Shown: positions 1-9,078, counted from the first letter of the stretch. The stretch: DNA of 64,000 bases from Bradyrhizobium sp. Arg816 (GCF_029989365.1 NZ_JAPRAQ010000031.1:1-64000); one strand, 5' to 3'. Numbers and translations are program-made. Notes: generated by a model from the letters alone, not told the origin.

Positions 1-1
1 C

Positions 2-76
2 AACTACAGATCTTGGCAGGAAATTACCGGGACCAAGGCCTTCTCTCCTGACGTCTTCAGCCTCAAGAGCCGATAA
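2..76 (+). CDS. C-terminal end of a gene cut by the window edge
   Basis: An open frame enters from the left edge and stops at a TAA at 74-76. It gives 24 residues ending in FSPDVFSLKSR. Codon use is like that of the neighbours, but the piece is too short to assign a family. It would converge on the dehydratase gene at 240-2111. It could be chance reading-through, since only 75 bases are visible. Confidence 0.35.
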   Translation, partial: NYRSWQEITGTKAFSPDVFSLKSR

Positions 77-85
77 CGCAACAGG

Positions 86-224
86 CCCCTTGTGGGAGAA
101 GGTGGCGCGAAGCGCCGGATGAGGGGTATGTATCCGCGTATTCAATTGTGAGAGATGTCCTCGCGGAGAGAGACCCCTCACCCGTCTCGCCGCTGCGCGG
201 CGAGCCACCCTCTCCCACAAGGGG
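86..224. repeat. Intergenic palindromic repeat, family A
   Basis: A 21-base arm at 86-106 starting CCCCTTGTGGGAGA pairs with 204-224 with one mismatch, enclosing about 97 bases with further short hairpins (GGCGCGAAGCGCC and CGCCGCTGCGCGGCG). It fills the space before the stop of the dehydratase gene. It looks like the non-coding interspersed palindromes common in rhizobia and is not a transposon with its own gene. Confidence 0.75.
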
Positions 225-239
225 AGAGGGTAAGAAAGC

Positions 240-2111
240 CTACACCCGCGGCATGCTCGCAGGCCTTACCTCGCGGGCCTGCGCCGCGAGCCTGATCCCG
301 GCATTGGCTGCGCCAAATCCCTGATAGTCCCTTCGCTCCACGATCTCGAAGAAGAAACGCTCGTCGAAGATGTGGGTGTAGACCTGGAAGAACTCGCCGT
401 CGCCCTCGCGGTCGTAGAGGATGTGGTTGGCGCGCAGCTGCGCCATCAGGTCGGGCGCGAGGTCGTATTTGGCTTCGATGTCGTCGTAGTAATTATCAGG
501 GATATCCAGGAAATCCGCGCCGCGCTTGCGCATCGCGGCGACCGTCGCAAAAATGTCCCGGCAGGAGAACGCGACGTGCTGCACGCCCGAGCCGAAGAAT
601 TCCGAGATGAAGCGCGCCGGCAGGGTGCGGTTGGCGGATGAGCCGTTGAGCACGAAGCGCAGGCTCTGGTCGGCGTTGATGACGGCCTGACTCTGCACGA
701 GGCCGCGGGGATCGGCGATTTCCATCTGCGGCAGCCGCATGAGGTCGAGGATGCCGGTGTAGAACAGCAGCCAGGACAGCATCTCGTCATAGGGCATCGA
801 CTGCGCGATGTGATCGACGGCGAGCAGGGCGTCGGCGTTCGCGTCACTTGCGACCGGCTCGAAATCGGTATCCCAGTTCTTGCCGGCCTGATCGAGGAAA
901 TAGAGCAGGCTGCCGCCGACGCCATGGATCGCGGGAATCTCCAGCTCGCCCGGCCCGACCGGCTGGTAGAAGGTGCGCGTCTTCAGCGCTTCGGCGCGCT
1001 GCATGGCGAGACCGGCATTGTCGACGTCGAGCGCAATCGCGCAGACGCCGGGGCCGTGCGTGACGTAGTGCGAATGCGCAAAGCCGTCGGTCTCGCAATT
1101 GATCACGAGCTCGACCTTGCCTTGCGACCAGCGCTCCACGGCCTTGCTGCGATGCTTGCCGGTCTTGCGGAAGCCGAGCTGCGCGAGCAGGCGCGCGAGG
1201 TCGACCGCCTTGGTCTCGTTGACGGCAAACTCGATGAAGCCGGTGCCGTGGCTCTTGGCCTTCGGCGCCAGAGGCTCGCTGACAAGTTTTGGCCAATCCG
1301 GTGCGAGCTTGTCCTCCAGCAGGATCAGCGAACGCAGGCCGTCGACCGCGGTCTGCGCGGACGAGCCGGCGCGGAACTGGTCATTGAAGATTTCGAGCGA
1401 CAGCGGCCCGGCATAGCCGGTCGCCGCGATGGCCTGCATGAATTCACCGACCGGGAGGTCGCCCTGGCCGGGGAAGGAGCGGAAGTGCCGGCTCCATGAG
1501 AGGATGTCGAGCTCGAGCTTCGGCGCGTCGGCGAGTTGCACCAGAAAGATCTTGTCGCCGGGGATCGAGGCCATGGCGCGAACCGGAAAGCCGGGCGCGA
1601 GTGCGTGAAAGCTGTCGAGGATGACGCCGATCGCGGAATGATCGGCGCGGCGCACGATCTCCCAGGCGTCGCGGTAGTCGTTGACATGGCGGCCCCAGGC
1701 CAGCGCCTCGTAGCCGACGCGCAAGCCGTGCTTGGCCGCGCGCTCGCCGAGCTCGCGAAAATCGTCCGCGGCGCGGTCGATGCCGCCGAGCGAGGCGGGC
1801 GAGACGTTGGAGCAGATCAGCAGCAGGTCGGTGCCGAGCTCCTGCATCAGATCGAACTTGCGCTCGGCGCGGGCAAAGTTGCGTGTCCGCTGCGGCTCCG
1901 GCATGCCCTCGAAATCGCGGAACGGCTGGAATGCGCAAATCTCGAGATTGAGGTCCTTGCACAGCTGCGCCACCTCGCGCGGGCCCAAGCCGAACGACAG
2001 CAGGTCGTTCTCGAAGATCTCGACCGAGTCGAACCCGGCTGATGCGATGGCGCGGAGCTTTTCGTCCAGGCTGCCTGAGAGCGAGACGGTCGCGATCGAA
2101 CGCTTGTTCAT
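240..2111 (-). CDS. quiC: 3-dehydroshikimate dehydratase with HPPD-like C-terminal domain
   Basis: 623 residues in two parts. Residues 1-280 form a xylose-isomerase/AP-endonuclease-2 type barrel whose metal ligands can be placed at E135, D166, Q192 and E240, as in QuiC1-type dehydratases that turn 3-dehydroshikimate into protocatechuate. Residues 285-605 form a 4-hydroxyphenylpyruvate-dioxygenase-like VOC pair that keeps a possible 2-His-1-Glu iron site (H434, H512, E589). Its ATG overlaps the stop of the upstream ABC ATPase gene by ATGA, so it is the last gene of the aroE-liv operon and probably translationally coupled. Fused enzymes of this length are known in Pseudomonas. Whether the second half is active cannot be told from the sequence. 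Confidence 0.88.
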   Translation of the reverse strand: MNKRSIATVSLSGSLDEKLRAIASAGFDSVEIFENDLLSFGLGPREVAQLCKDLNLEICAFQPFRDFEGMPEPQRTRNFARAERKFDLMQELGTDLLLICSNVSPASLGGIDRAADDFRELGERAAKHGLRVGYEALAWGRHVNDYRDAWEIVRRADHSAIGVILDSFHALAPGFPVRAMASIPGDKIFLVQLADAPKLELDILSWSRHFRSFPGQGDLPVGEFMQAIAATGYAGPLSLEIFNDQFRAGSSAQTAVDGLRSLILLEDKLAPDWPKLVSEPLAPKAKSHGTGFIEFAVNETKAVDLARLLAQLGFRKTGKHRSKAVERWSQGKVELVINCETDGFAHSHYVTHGPGVCAIALDVDNAGLAMQRAEALKTRTFYQPVGPGELEIPAIHGVGGSLLYFLDQAGKNWDTDFEPVASDANADALLAVDHIAQSMPYDEMLSWLLFYTGILDLMRLPQMEIADPRGLVQSQAVINADQSLRFVLNGSSANRTLPARFISEFFGSGVQHVAFSCRDIFATVAAMRKRGADFLDIPDNYYDDIEAKYDLAPDLMAQLRANHILYDREGDGEFFQVYTHIFDERFFFEIVERRDYQGFGAANAGIRLAAQAREVRPASMPRV

Positions 2112-2845
2112 GCTGCGTTGTCCTCCATGGCGCCGCCGAGAAAGAGCTGGCCGATGCGCGGATCGTTCAGAATGCGCTTCGCGCCGTCGACCATGCGGGT
2201 CTGGCCGAGCTCGAGCACGATGCCGATGTCAGAAATCTCCAGCGCCGAGCGCGCGTTCTGCTCGATCATCAGGATGGTGACGCCGCGGTCGCGCAAGCCT
2301 TTCAGGATGTCGAAAGTCTGCTGCACCATCAGCGGCGACAGGCCGATCGAGGGCTCGTCGATCAGCACGAGCTTTGGCTCGAGCAGCAGCGAGCGCGCGA
2401 TCTCGAGTTGCTTCTGCTCGCCGCCGGAGAGTGTCGATGCCTGCTGCGCCGACTTGCGGCGCAGCGCGGGAAACAGGTCGAGCGCGGCTTCGATCCGTGC
2501 GGGCAGGTCGATACCTTTCCCGGCGGAGACCCCGCCAAGCTCGATGTTGCTGCGTACCGAGAGCTCCGGAAAAATGTTGCGGCCCTGCGGCACGTAGCAG
2601 ATGCCGGCATTGAGCAGCGCGCGCTGGCTCAAATTCGTGACGTCACGGCCGGCGAAGCTGATCTTGCCCTCGCGCAGCTTCAACAGGCCGAAGATCGCCT
2701 TGAACACCGTCGACTTGCCGGCACCGTTGGGGCCGATGATGGTGGTGATGGTGGCCTGCGGCACGGCGAAGGTGGTGCCGTTCAGGATCGTCATCTTGCC
2801 GTAGCCGCCGACGAGATTGTGAACCGAGAGGATCGGGTCGCTCAT
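2108..2845 (-). CDS. livF: Liv-type ABC transporter ATP-binding protein (LivF family)
   Basis: 245 residues. Walker A GPNGAGKST near residue 40, signature LSGGEQ near 140, Walker B LVLIDEPS, and the LivF-type switch region MIEQNA are present. It is the second ATPase of a hydrophobic amino acid type importer; the symbol is a family name. The cargo is more likely shikimate or a related ring acid, because the operon also carries shikimate dehydrogenase and dehydroshikimate dehydratase. Confidence 0.9.
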   Translation of the reverse strand: MSDPILSVHNLVGGYGKMTILNGTTFAVPQATITTIIGPNGAGKSTVFKAIFGLLKLREGKISFAGRDVTNLSQRALLNAGICYVPQGRNIFPELSVRSNIELGGVSAGKGIDLPARIEAALDLFPALRRKSAQQASTLSGGEQKQLEIARSLLLEPKLVLIDEPSIGLSPLMVQQTFDILKGLRDRGVTILMIEQNARSALEISDIGIVLELGQTRMVDGAKRILNDPRIGQLFLGGAMEDNAA

Positions 2846-2854
2846 GATGGCTTC

Positions 2855-3598
2855 CTAATGTCCGAGATAGGCTTCGATCACGGCGGGATTTTTCCGCACT
2901 TCGTCCGGCCGTCCCATCGCCAGCACCTTGCCTTCCGCCATCACCATCACGCGCGAGCACAGCGACATCACGAATTCCATGTTGTGCTCGATCACCACGA
3001 AGGTGGCGTTCTTCTCGCGGTTGATTGCGACCAGGCGATCCTTCAGGTCTGACAGCATCGACGGGTTGACGCCGCCGGCGGGCTCGTCGAGCAGGACCAG
3101 GCGTGGCCCGCCCATGAAGGCCATCGCGGCATCGAGCAGTTTTTGCTGGCCATAGGAGAGCCCGCCGGCCGGCTCGTCGGCGAGATGGTCGAGCTTGAAG
3201 AAGCCGATCATCTGGTTGGCGGCCTCAGTCAGCCCGGCATCGGAGCGGCCGACCAGGCGCGAGGCCATGCTGCCCTGGTGCTCCTGTCCCGCAAGGATCA
3301 GGTTCTCGCGCACCGAGAGCTTTGGGAACACCTGCAAGAGCTGGAAAGTGCGGCTGACCCCGAGCTTGTTGAGCTCGGCGGGACGCAGGCCCGTGACCAG
3401 CTTGCCGTCGAGCTTGACCTCGCCGCCTGATGGTGTGAGCTGGCCGAGGATGCAGTTGAACAGGGTCGACTTGCCGCAGCCGTTCGGGCCGATCAGGCCG
3501 AGGATCTCGCCCTCGCGGACGTCGAATGAGACGCCGTCGACGGCGCTGATGCCGCCGAAATTCTTCTTGATGCCGGTGACTTCCAGGACCGCGCTCAT
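2855..3598 (-). CDS. livG: Liv-type ABC transporter ATP-binding protein (LivG family)
   Basis: 247 residues from the ATG at 3598, which overlaps the permease stop by four bases. The frame is open further upstream, but that part runs antisense to nothing conserved and duplicates the permease region, so the short start is chosen. Walker A GPNGCGKST, signature LSYGQQ (a LivG-type variant), Walker B LVLLDEP and the terminal switch VIEHNM are visible. It pairs with the LivF-like ATPase nine bases downstream. Confidence 0.9.
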   Translation of the reverse strand: MSAVLEVTGIKKNFGGISAVDGVSFDVREGEILGLIGPNGCGKSTLFNCILGQLTPSGGEVKLDGKLVTGLRPAELNKLGVSRTFQLLQVFPKLSVRENLILAGQEHQGSMASRLVGRSDAGLTEAANQMIGFFKLDHLADEPAGGLSYGQQKLLDAAMAFMGGPRLVLLDEPAGGVNPSMLSDLKDRLVAINREKNATFVVIEHNMEFVMSLCSRVMVMAEGKVLAMGRPDEVRKNPAVIEAYLGH

Positions 3599-4593
3599 TG
3601 CACCGTCTCCAGTCGGGACTTTGCGACGGCGCGCAGCGCGGAGGCCGCCTTGGTGCGGCGCTCGGCGAGATAGCGGTCGAGAATTCCCAGAATGCCGGTC
3701 GGCGACCAGATCAACAGCAGCATCACCGCGACGGCGTAGAGCATCAGATAATACCCTTCCGTGAAGCGCAGCCATTCCGGCAACAGCACTGCGATCATCG
3801 CACCGAGGAAGGGGCCGAAATAGAAGCCGGCACCGCCGACGATCACCATCATCAAGAGGTCGAGCGAGAGTGACAGGTTGAACGGCACGGGATCGATATA
3901 TTGCGTCAGCGGCGCATAGAGCGCGCCGGCGATGCCACCGAGCGCCGAGCCGATCGCGAACGCCATCAGCGTATAGCGCCTTGTGTCGACGCCGAGCGAC
4001 TGCGCGCGCAGCGGATTTTCGCGCAATGCCATGAAGGCGCGGCCCCAGGGCGAGCGGATCAGCCACCACACCGCGAGCGACACGATCGCAAGCGAGCCGA
4101 GGCAGACATAGTAGAACGGCAGCGGCTTGTTGGTCGCGATGCCGAAGATGTGCGGCCGCGGAATGTTGGAGATGCCGTAGATGCCGCCGGTGAGCCAGCT
4201 TTCGTTGCGGAACACCAGGAAGGCGAGGGTGGAGAAGGCGAGGGTGACGAAGGCGAGGTAATGGTGCTGCACGCGCAGCGCGGGATAGCCGAGCACCCAG
4301 CCGACCGCGAAGCTCAAGACGATCGCGACCACGATCGCCGCCGGCAGCGGCCAGCCTTGGGTGGTCATGATCGCTGCCGCATAGGCGCCGATGCCGACGA
4401 AGGCGCCCTGCGCCAGCGAGACCTGGCCGGCATAGCCGAGCGTCAAATTGAGCCCCATCGCGGCGATGCTCATCACCGCCCACTGGCTCAGGATGAACAG
4501 GCCGTAGCGGTTGAAATTCATGGGGACGATGATCAGGCCGGCAATGACGATGAGGCCGAGCGCGATCTTCAACGGTTTGGCGAAGCCGCTCAT
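3595..4593 (-). CDS. livM: Liv-type ABC transporter permease (LivM family)
   Basis: 332 residues with about nine to ten hydrophobic segments. The LivM hallmark GYAGQVSLAQGAF follows the second segment, and the cytoplasmic loop carries SPWGRAFMALREN, the ATPase-contact helix. The start overlaps the stop of the LivH-like permease by ATGA. Inner-membrane half of the importer. Confidence 0.9.
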   Translation of the reverse strand: MSGFAKPLKIALGLIVIAGLIIVPMNFNRYGLFILSQWAVMSIAAMGLNLTLGYAGQVSLAQGAFVGIGAYAAAIMTTQGWPLPAAIVVAIVLSFAVGWVLGYPALRVQHHYLAFVTLAFSTLAFLVFRNESWLTGGIYGISNIPRPHIFGIATNKPLPFYYVCLGSLAIVSLAVWWLIRSPWGRAFMALRENPLRAQSLGVDTRRYTLMAFAIGSALGGIAGALYAPLTQYIDPVPFNLSLSLDLLMMVIVGGAGFYFGPFLGAMIAVLLPEWLRFTEGYYLMLYAVAVMLLLIWSPTGILGILDRYLAERRTKAASALRAVAKSRLETVQ

Positions 4594-5465
4594 ACGGTGC
4601 GCTCCTCGGCGCGGCCGAGCAAGCCCTGCGGCCGAAACAGGATGACGGCGATCAGGAAGATCATCGGCACGGCGGCGCGGTACTGCGTCGAGACATAGGC
4701 AGCGGCGAGATTGTCGAGCACGCCGATCAGGAGGCCGCCGGCGATGGCGCCGCGCACCTGGTTGAAGCCGCCGACGATCGCGGCGATGAAGGCGGCTTGG
4801 CCCAGCACCTCGCCGGAGGAGAATTTTGCGAGATAGATCGGCGTGATCAAAAGCGACGCCAGCGCGACCAGGAAGGCGTTGATCAGGAACGTCAGCAGGA
4901 TCATGCGCTCGACCGGCACGCCGATGATGCGCGCCACCGTCGGGTTCTGCGCCGCCGCCTGCATCTGGTGACCGAGCGACGTGCGGTTGAGAAGGCTCGT
5001 CAGGCCGAAGACGGCAAGAATGGCGAGGACGAGGACGCCGATGCTTTGCAGCGATACGGCATGTCCGAGAATGGAGATGTCACCGGTCGGCACGATCGAG
5101 GGGAAGGGCGAGGCCTCCGCGCTGAAGAACTGCTTCACGGCCTCCTTGATGCCGATCGCGAGCGCCATCGTCGCGATCGCCAGCGGCAGCACGCCATGGC
5201 GCATCATCGGATCGACCAGCAGCATCTTGAAGGCGAGGCCCAGCAGGATCATCGAGAGCAGGATGCCGAGGATGATCGCAAGCCAGAACGGCGCGCCGGC
5301 ATGCATCGTCGCCAGCATCAGGAACGCCGGCAGCATCACGAACTCGCCTTGCGCGAAGTTGATGGTCTGCGAGGTCTGCCACAGCAGCGTGAAGCCGACC
5401 GCGACCAGCGCGTAGATCGCACCGGTGGCAAGGCCTGCGACCAGAAGATCGAACAGATTGGACAT
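4590..5465 (-). CDS. livH: Liv-type ABC transporter permease (LivH family)
   Basis: 291 residues, about eight hydrophobic segments, with the LivH hallmark INFAQGEFVMLPAF near residue 35 and a later GVPVERM loop. It is the first permease after the binding protein; a 210-base gap between them holds a palindromic repeat block, a usual place for uneven expression of binding protein and membrane parts. Confidence 0.9.
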   Translation of the reverse strand: MSNLFDLLVAGLATGAIYALVAVGFTLLWQTSQTINFAQGEFVMLPAFLMLATMHAGAPFWLAIILGILLSMILLGLAFKMLLVDPMMRHGVLPLAIATMALAIGIKEAVKQFFSAEASPFPSIVPTGDISILGHAVSLQSIGVLVLAILAVFGLTSLLNRTSLGHQMQAAAQNPTVARIIGVPVERMILLTFLINAFLVALASLLITPIYLAKFSSGEVLGQAAFIAAIVGGFNQVRGAIAGGLLIGVLDNLAAAYVSTQYRAAVPMIFLIAVILFRPQGLLGRAEERTV

Positions 5466-5499
5466 TTTCCCCTCTCGTGTCCCTCGCCCAGCTCTGTCG

Positions 5500-5671
5500 T
5501 CTCCCTCGCCCCGTTCTTACGGGGAGAGGGAGGGGTGAGGGGCTCTGTCCGCGAGCCCATCTCTCACCGTCCTTGCAGAAGCAGCCCCTCACCCCGCCCT
5601 CTCCCCGCGAAGGGCGGGGAGAGGGCGACGAAAGATCTCTCCCCGAAGAGCGGGGCGAGGGAGAGGGGCAG
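5500..5671. repeat. Intergenic palindromic repeat block, family A/B
   Basis: Several nested inverted repeats made of GGGGAGAGGG and CCCTCTCCCC units, with hairpins such as CCCCGCGAAGGGCGGGG, lie between the binding-protein gene and the first permease gene, ending four bases before the former's stop codon. Inside an operon such a block can act as an RNA stabiliser or partial terminator; that role is inferred. Confidence 0.7.
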
Positions 5672-5675
5672 TCCC

Positions 5676-6806
5676 TCACTTCACCTTCGGCAGCACCTGC
5701 TTCACCACCTGCTTGCCTTCGACCACCTCGACCAGAAAGCTCTGCCGGTCGATGTCGCCGGTCTCGCTGAAGGTGACGTCCATCAGGATGCCCGGCTCGT
5801 CCGCGGCCTTGATGGTCAGGCCGTGCAGCGTGTCGGCGAACGCCTTGCTGTCGACCTTGCCCATCTTCTCGGTGGTGGCTTTCACCATGTAGACGGCGAG
5901 GTAGCCCTTCAGGCCGTTATGGTCGGGCACATAATTGTACTTCTTGGCGAACTTGTCGCGGAACGTCTTGATCAGGTCGACCGGTGCGTCCGTGGTGAGG
6001 CCGACATGGCCGCGCGCACCGTTGGCGGCATCGCCGGCGAGCTCGATCACCTTCTGGCCGATCAGCGTGGTCTCGCCCATCAGGGGCGCGGTGACGCCTT
6101 GGCGCTTCAGCTCTTTCAGGATACGCGCGCTCTCTTCTTCATTCAGGTAGACGAACACCGCATCCGGATTGGCGGCCTTGATCTTGCCGACGTCGGCGGC
6201 GAAGTCGGCTTGTCCCGCTTCAGTCGAGAGATCGGCGACCACCTTGGAGCCAAGCCGGTCGAGCTCTTTGACGACGACGTCGCGACCGCCGCGGCCGAAA
6301 TCGTTGTTGACCCAGACCACCGCGACCGTCTTCGCCTTCATGTCGTCGTGGATGTACTTTGCGACCTTCGGCATCGACGATTGCTGGCCGAACGAGGTGC
6401 GGAACAGGAACTTGTTGCCGGCTTGCGTCAGCTCGGCGGCTTCGCCGCCCATGATCTGCGCGATGCCGGCTTCGGCCGCGAGCGGCGCCGTCACCTTGAC
6501 CGAACCGGAATAGCCGGGCCCGAGCAGCACATAGGGCTCGGCGTCGAGCGCCTTCTGCACCTGGGCGCGGGCAACGCCGGGGTTGGACTGCGAATCGGCG
6601 TGGCTGACCTCCAGCTTGCGGCCGAGCACGCCGCCCTTGGCGTTGATCTCCTCGATCGCGAGGTCGATGCCGTTCTTCCAGTTGGTGCCGACGGTGGCGC
6701 CGCCGCCCGAGAGTTCGGCGACGTCGGCGAGCTTGATCGCCTGCGCGTGGACGCTGGTTGCAGTCGCGAAGGCAAGCAAGGCGCCTGCCACTAGGGTCGA
6801 TTTCAT
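5676..6806 (-). CDS. livK: Liv-type ABC transporter periplasmic substrate-binding protein
   Basis: 376 residues from the ATG at 6806. That start has GGGAGGAG six bases upstream and yields a clean signal peptide ending in VHAQA; an in-frame start five codons earlier has no such site. The mature part has the type I periplasmic fold of Leu/Ile/Val-binding proteins (DLAIEEINAKGGVLGRK, LLGPGYSG). It is the only binding protein in the window, although two Liv-type importers are present. In this operon its ligand is probably shikimate or a related acid; this is inferred from context only. Confidence 0.88.
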   Translation of the reverse strand: MKSTLVAGALLAFATATSVHAQAIKLADVAELSGGGATVGTNWKNGIDLAIEEINAKGGVLGRKLEVSHADSQSNPGVARAQVQKALDAEPYVLLGPGYSGSVKVTAPLAAEAGIAQIMGGEAAELTQAGNKFLFRTSFGQQSSMPKVAKYIHDDMKAKTVAVVWVNNDFGRGGRDVVVKELDRLGSKVVADLSTEAGQADFAADVGKIKAANPDAVFVYLNEEESARILKELKRQGVTAPLMGETTLIGQKVIELAGDAANGARGHVGLTTDAPVDLIKTFRDKFAKKYNYVPDHNGLKGYLAVYMVKATTEKMGKVDSKAFADTLHGLTIKAADEPGILMDVTFSETGDIDRQSFLVEVVEGKQVVKQVLPKVK

Positions 6807-6864
6807 GGTCACTCCTCCCATTTTTCGTTGATGTCTTCCGCGGCCTTGTGTCCGGCCGCTTCGG

Positions 6865-7743
6865 TTACGCCGCGTGGTAGGCTGCGCTTCGTGCCGTCAT
6901 CACCTCGTCGAATGCCTCTCCCATGACCTCGGTCGATGGGGCAAGGCCCGTGAACAGTTCGAAGGCATCGGCGGCCTGGTAGATCGCGAGCTCCCGCCCG
7001 GTCATGATCCGCGCGCCCTTGGCTTGTGCCGCTGCCAGCAGCGGCGTGATCAGCGGCGAATAGACGGCGTCCGCGACCCACATTTTCTCGTGCAGCAAGG
7101 CCGCCGGGACCGGCATGCCCCGGTTCGGCAGCATGCCGACCGGCGTGCCGTTGACGAGGCCGGTTGCGCCATCGAGCGCGTCCTCGACGCTTTTCGCCAC
7201 CGTGGCGCCGCCGTGGCTGGCAAGCAATGAAGCGAGCTTTTCGGCGCGCGCCGTCTCGCTGTCGAAGATGCGGAGGTCGGAGACCTTCAGGCTCGCCAGC
7301 GCGAAGGCGATCGCCTTCCCGACGCCGCCGGTTCCGATCACGGCGACTGCATTTCCGGACGGTGCCAGCAGCGGCGCGACCGCGCGCGCAAACCCGGTCG
7401 TGTCGGTGTTGTGGCCGATCAGCCGGCCGTTGTTGGCGACGACGGTGTTGACCGCGCCCATGGCGGCCGCGCCCGGCGCCAGCTCGTCGAGCAGCGGGAC
7501 CACTGCTTCCTTGTAAGGGTAAGTCACGTTGACGCCGGCGAAGCCGAGCCGCCGCACGCCCTCGAGCATCATGCGGAGCCCGGCCGCATCGGCGCCGGCG
7601 ACCTCGATGAGCTGGTAGTGACCGCGCAGGCCGAGCGCCTCGGCGGCCCGCTCGTGCATGGCAGGGGAGGCGGAATGCGCGATCGGCGCCCCGATCAGGC
7701 CGGTGAGAAGCTTCTTGCTGGCGGCGTATCCGCGCTTGGACAT
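6865..7743 (-). CDS. aroE: Shikimate dehydrogenase, catabolic NAD-type
   Basis: 292 residues, the usual length. Shikimate-binding serines S24 and S26 (AHSASP), catalytic K78 (YPYKE), N99 (AVNT) and D114 (HNTDTTGF) are all in place. The dinucleotide loop is GTGGVGKA, and the residue closing the second beta strand is D161 (IFDSETARAEKL) where NADP-specific AroE has the N-R-T motif. An acid there is typical of NAD-dependent quinate/shikimate dehydrogenases used for catabolism. First gene of the operon aroE-livK-livH-livM-livG-livF-quiC. Confidence 0.85.
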   Translation of the reverse strand: MSKRGYAASKKLLTGLIGAPIAHSASPAMHERAAEALGLRGHYQLIEVAGADAAGLRMMLEGVRRLGFAGVNVTYPYKEAVVPLLDELAPGAAAMGAVNTVVANNGRLIGHNTDTTGFARAVAPLLAPSGNAVAVIGTGGVGKAIAFALASLKVSDLRIFDSETARAEKLASLLASHGGATVAKSVEDALDGATGLVNGTPVGMLPNRGMPVPAALLHEKMWVADAVYSPLITPLLAAAQAKGARIMTGRELAIYQAADAFELFTGLAPSTEVMGEAFDEVMTARSAAYHAA

Positions 7744-7887
7744 GATTGCCTATCGTCTCGTTGGGAGCGTTGGGTCCTGGCCATTAGCGGGGAAATCCGC
7801 ACAATTCCAAGGGGGCTTCCAGTTGCGACGATAGCCTTTCCCCTGCCTAACACAATTACCCATTTATCGGGCAAACCTAACATAATG
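7744..7887 (-). promoter_or_regulatory. Promoter and operator region of the aroE-liv-quiC operon
   Basis: This 144-base AT-richer gap lies upstream of aroE. Two near-identical boxes CCTAACACAAT (7846-7856) and CCTAACATAAT (7876-7886) are one helical multiple apart, and the second runs into the perfect inverted repeat TAACAT-A-ATGTTA at 7878-7890, which overlaps the stop of the lysR gene. They are good candidates for LysR binding sites; the assignment is inference. Confidence 0.5.
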
Positions 7888-8826
7888 TTATTTCTTCCGC
7901 CCGCGTGCCGGGGCGGCCTTGCCTTCGCTGCGGGACGGCTCGACCGTGCGCATCTCGGCGCGCAGGGACTCGATGAAATACTCGACATGGAGCGACAACG
8001 GCGCGCCGCGCTTCACCGCGATATAGGTCTCGAACCGCGTCGGCTCGGTGATCTTCAACAGCTCGATTCCCGGATAGCCGCCGTGGGCCACCGTGAACTG
8101 GTCGATGATGGCGATGCCGAGCCCCGCCTTCACCAGCGCACATACCGTGGTGCCGAAGCGCGCGCGGATCGTGATGTTGTAGTCGAGCCGGTGGCGCGCA
8201 AAGATCCCGGCCATGATCCGGCCGTAGGGATCGTTGGGATCGATGCCGATCAGCGGATAGCGGGTGATCTCGGCGGCCGAGACCTGCTTGCGGCCGGCAA
8301 GCTCGTGACCCGGCGGCACGATGCAATAGAGCTCACCCGAGGCGAGCGGCATGAAGTCGAGCCCGGAATGCTCGAGCCGATAGCTCATCGCCACGCACTC
8401 GCCGCGGCCCAGCATGAGATAGTCGATGGCCTCCTCGAGCTTGAGGATGTTGATGTCGATGCCGAGATCGGGATAGCGGCGCCGGACGCGCTCGATCGCG
8501 CGCGGCACCATCACCTGGGAGATGCTCGGAACCGAGCCGATGCGCAATTCCGACAAGCCGCCGCGGCCGATCTTGGAGATGAGCTCGGAGAGGTCGTCGA
8601 CCTTCTTGTAGACGCCATTGATCTGCTCGAAGATGTTCTCGGCTTCCGGCGTCGGGAAATAGCGCCCGTTCTGGCGCTGGAAGAAGCGGATGCCGAGCGT
8701 GCGCTCGGTGTATTTGACCAGCCGGCTGATCCCCGGCGCCGACACGTTGAGCAGCTTCGCCGCGCCGCCGATGGTACCCGTCACCATCACGGCACGGATC
8801 ACTTCAACCTGGCGCAGCGTCATCAT
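7888..8826 (-). CDS. LysR-family transcriptional regulator
   Basis: 312 residues. An N-terminal winged HTH (RQVEVIRAVMVTGTIGGAAK, then a recognition helix with SAPGISR) is followed by a periplasmic-binding-like effector domain (about 90-295) and a basic tail rich in K and R. It lies directly upstream of the aroE operon in the same direction, so it probably controls it in response to shikimate or dehydroshikimate. Two ATG codons in tandem start it; either may be used. Confidence 0.88.
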   Translation of the reverse strand: MMTLRQVEVIRAVMVTGTIGGAAKLLNVSAPGISRLVKYTERTLGIRFFQRQNGRYFPTPEAENIFEQINGVYKKVDDLSELISKIGRGGLSELRIGSVPSISQVMVPRAIERVRRRYPDLGIDINILKLEEAIDYLMLGRGECVAMSYRLEHSGLDFMPLASGELYCIVPPGHELAGRKQVSAAEITRYPLIGIDPNDPYGRIMAGIFARHRLDYNITIRARFGTTVCALVKAGLGIAIIDQFTVAHGGYPGIELLKITEPTRFETYIAVKRGAPLSLHVEYFIESLRAEMRTVEPSRSEGKAAPARGRKK

Positions 8827-9078
8827 CTCGTGGGCATCCCAAAGAGGATCGTGGTGGCGATCATCTCACGAGAGCCGTGATGTCATCCAGCGGCAAGTGT
8901 GCGTTGATGTGGACGGAGCGGGCGGTGCTTTCCGCCTCCAAGGGAGAGTGAGAGCGCAGCGCGCTCACCGGCAACAATTGCTGATTAACTTCGCGGTCAG
9001 AAAGTTTCGGCCAAAATCGGCACGTTCGAACGGGGGGCGTCGCTCGCCCAGAACGTACGCCACACCTGTAACTGCGTT

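Noticed and set aside
2042..3052. Open frame of 336 codons antisense to the first ATPase genes
   Set aside because: Both ATPases show Walker motifs on the minus strand; composition of this frame is that of a shadow.
4797..6794. Open frame of 665 codons antisense to livH and livK
   Set aside because: Rich in H, R, D and Q with no family pattern; explained by the codon bias of the genes on the other strand.
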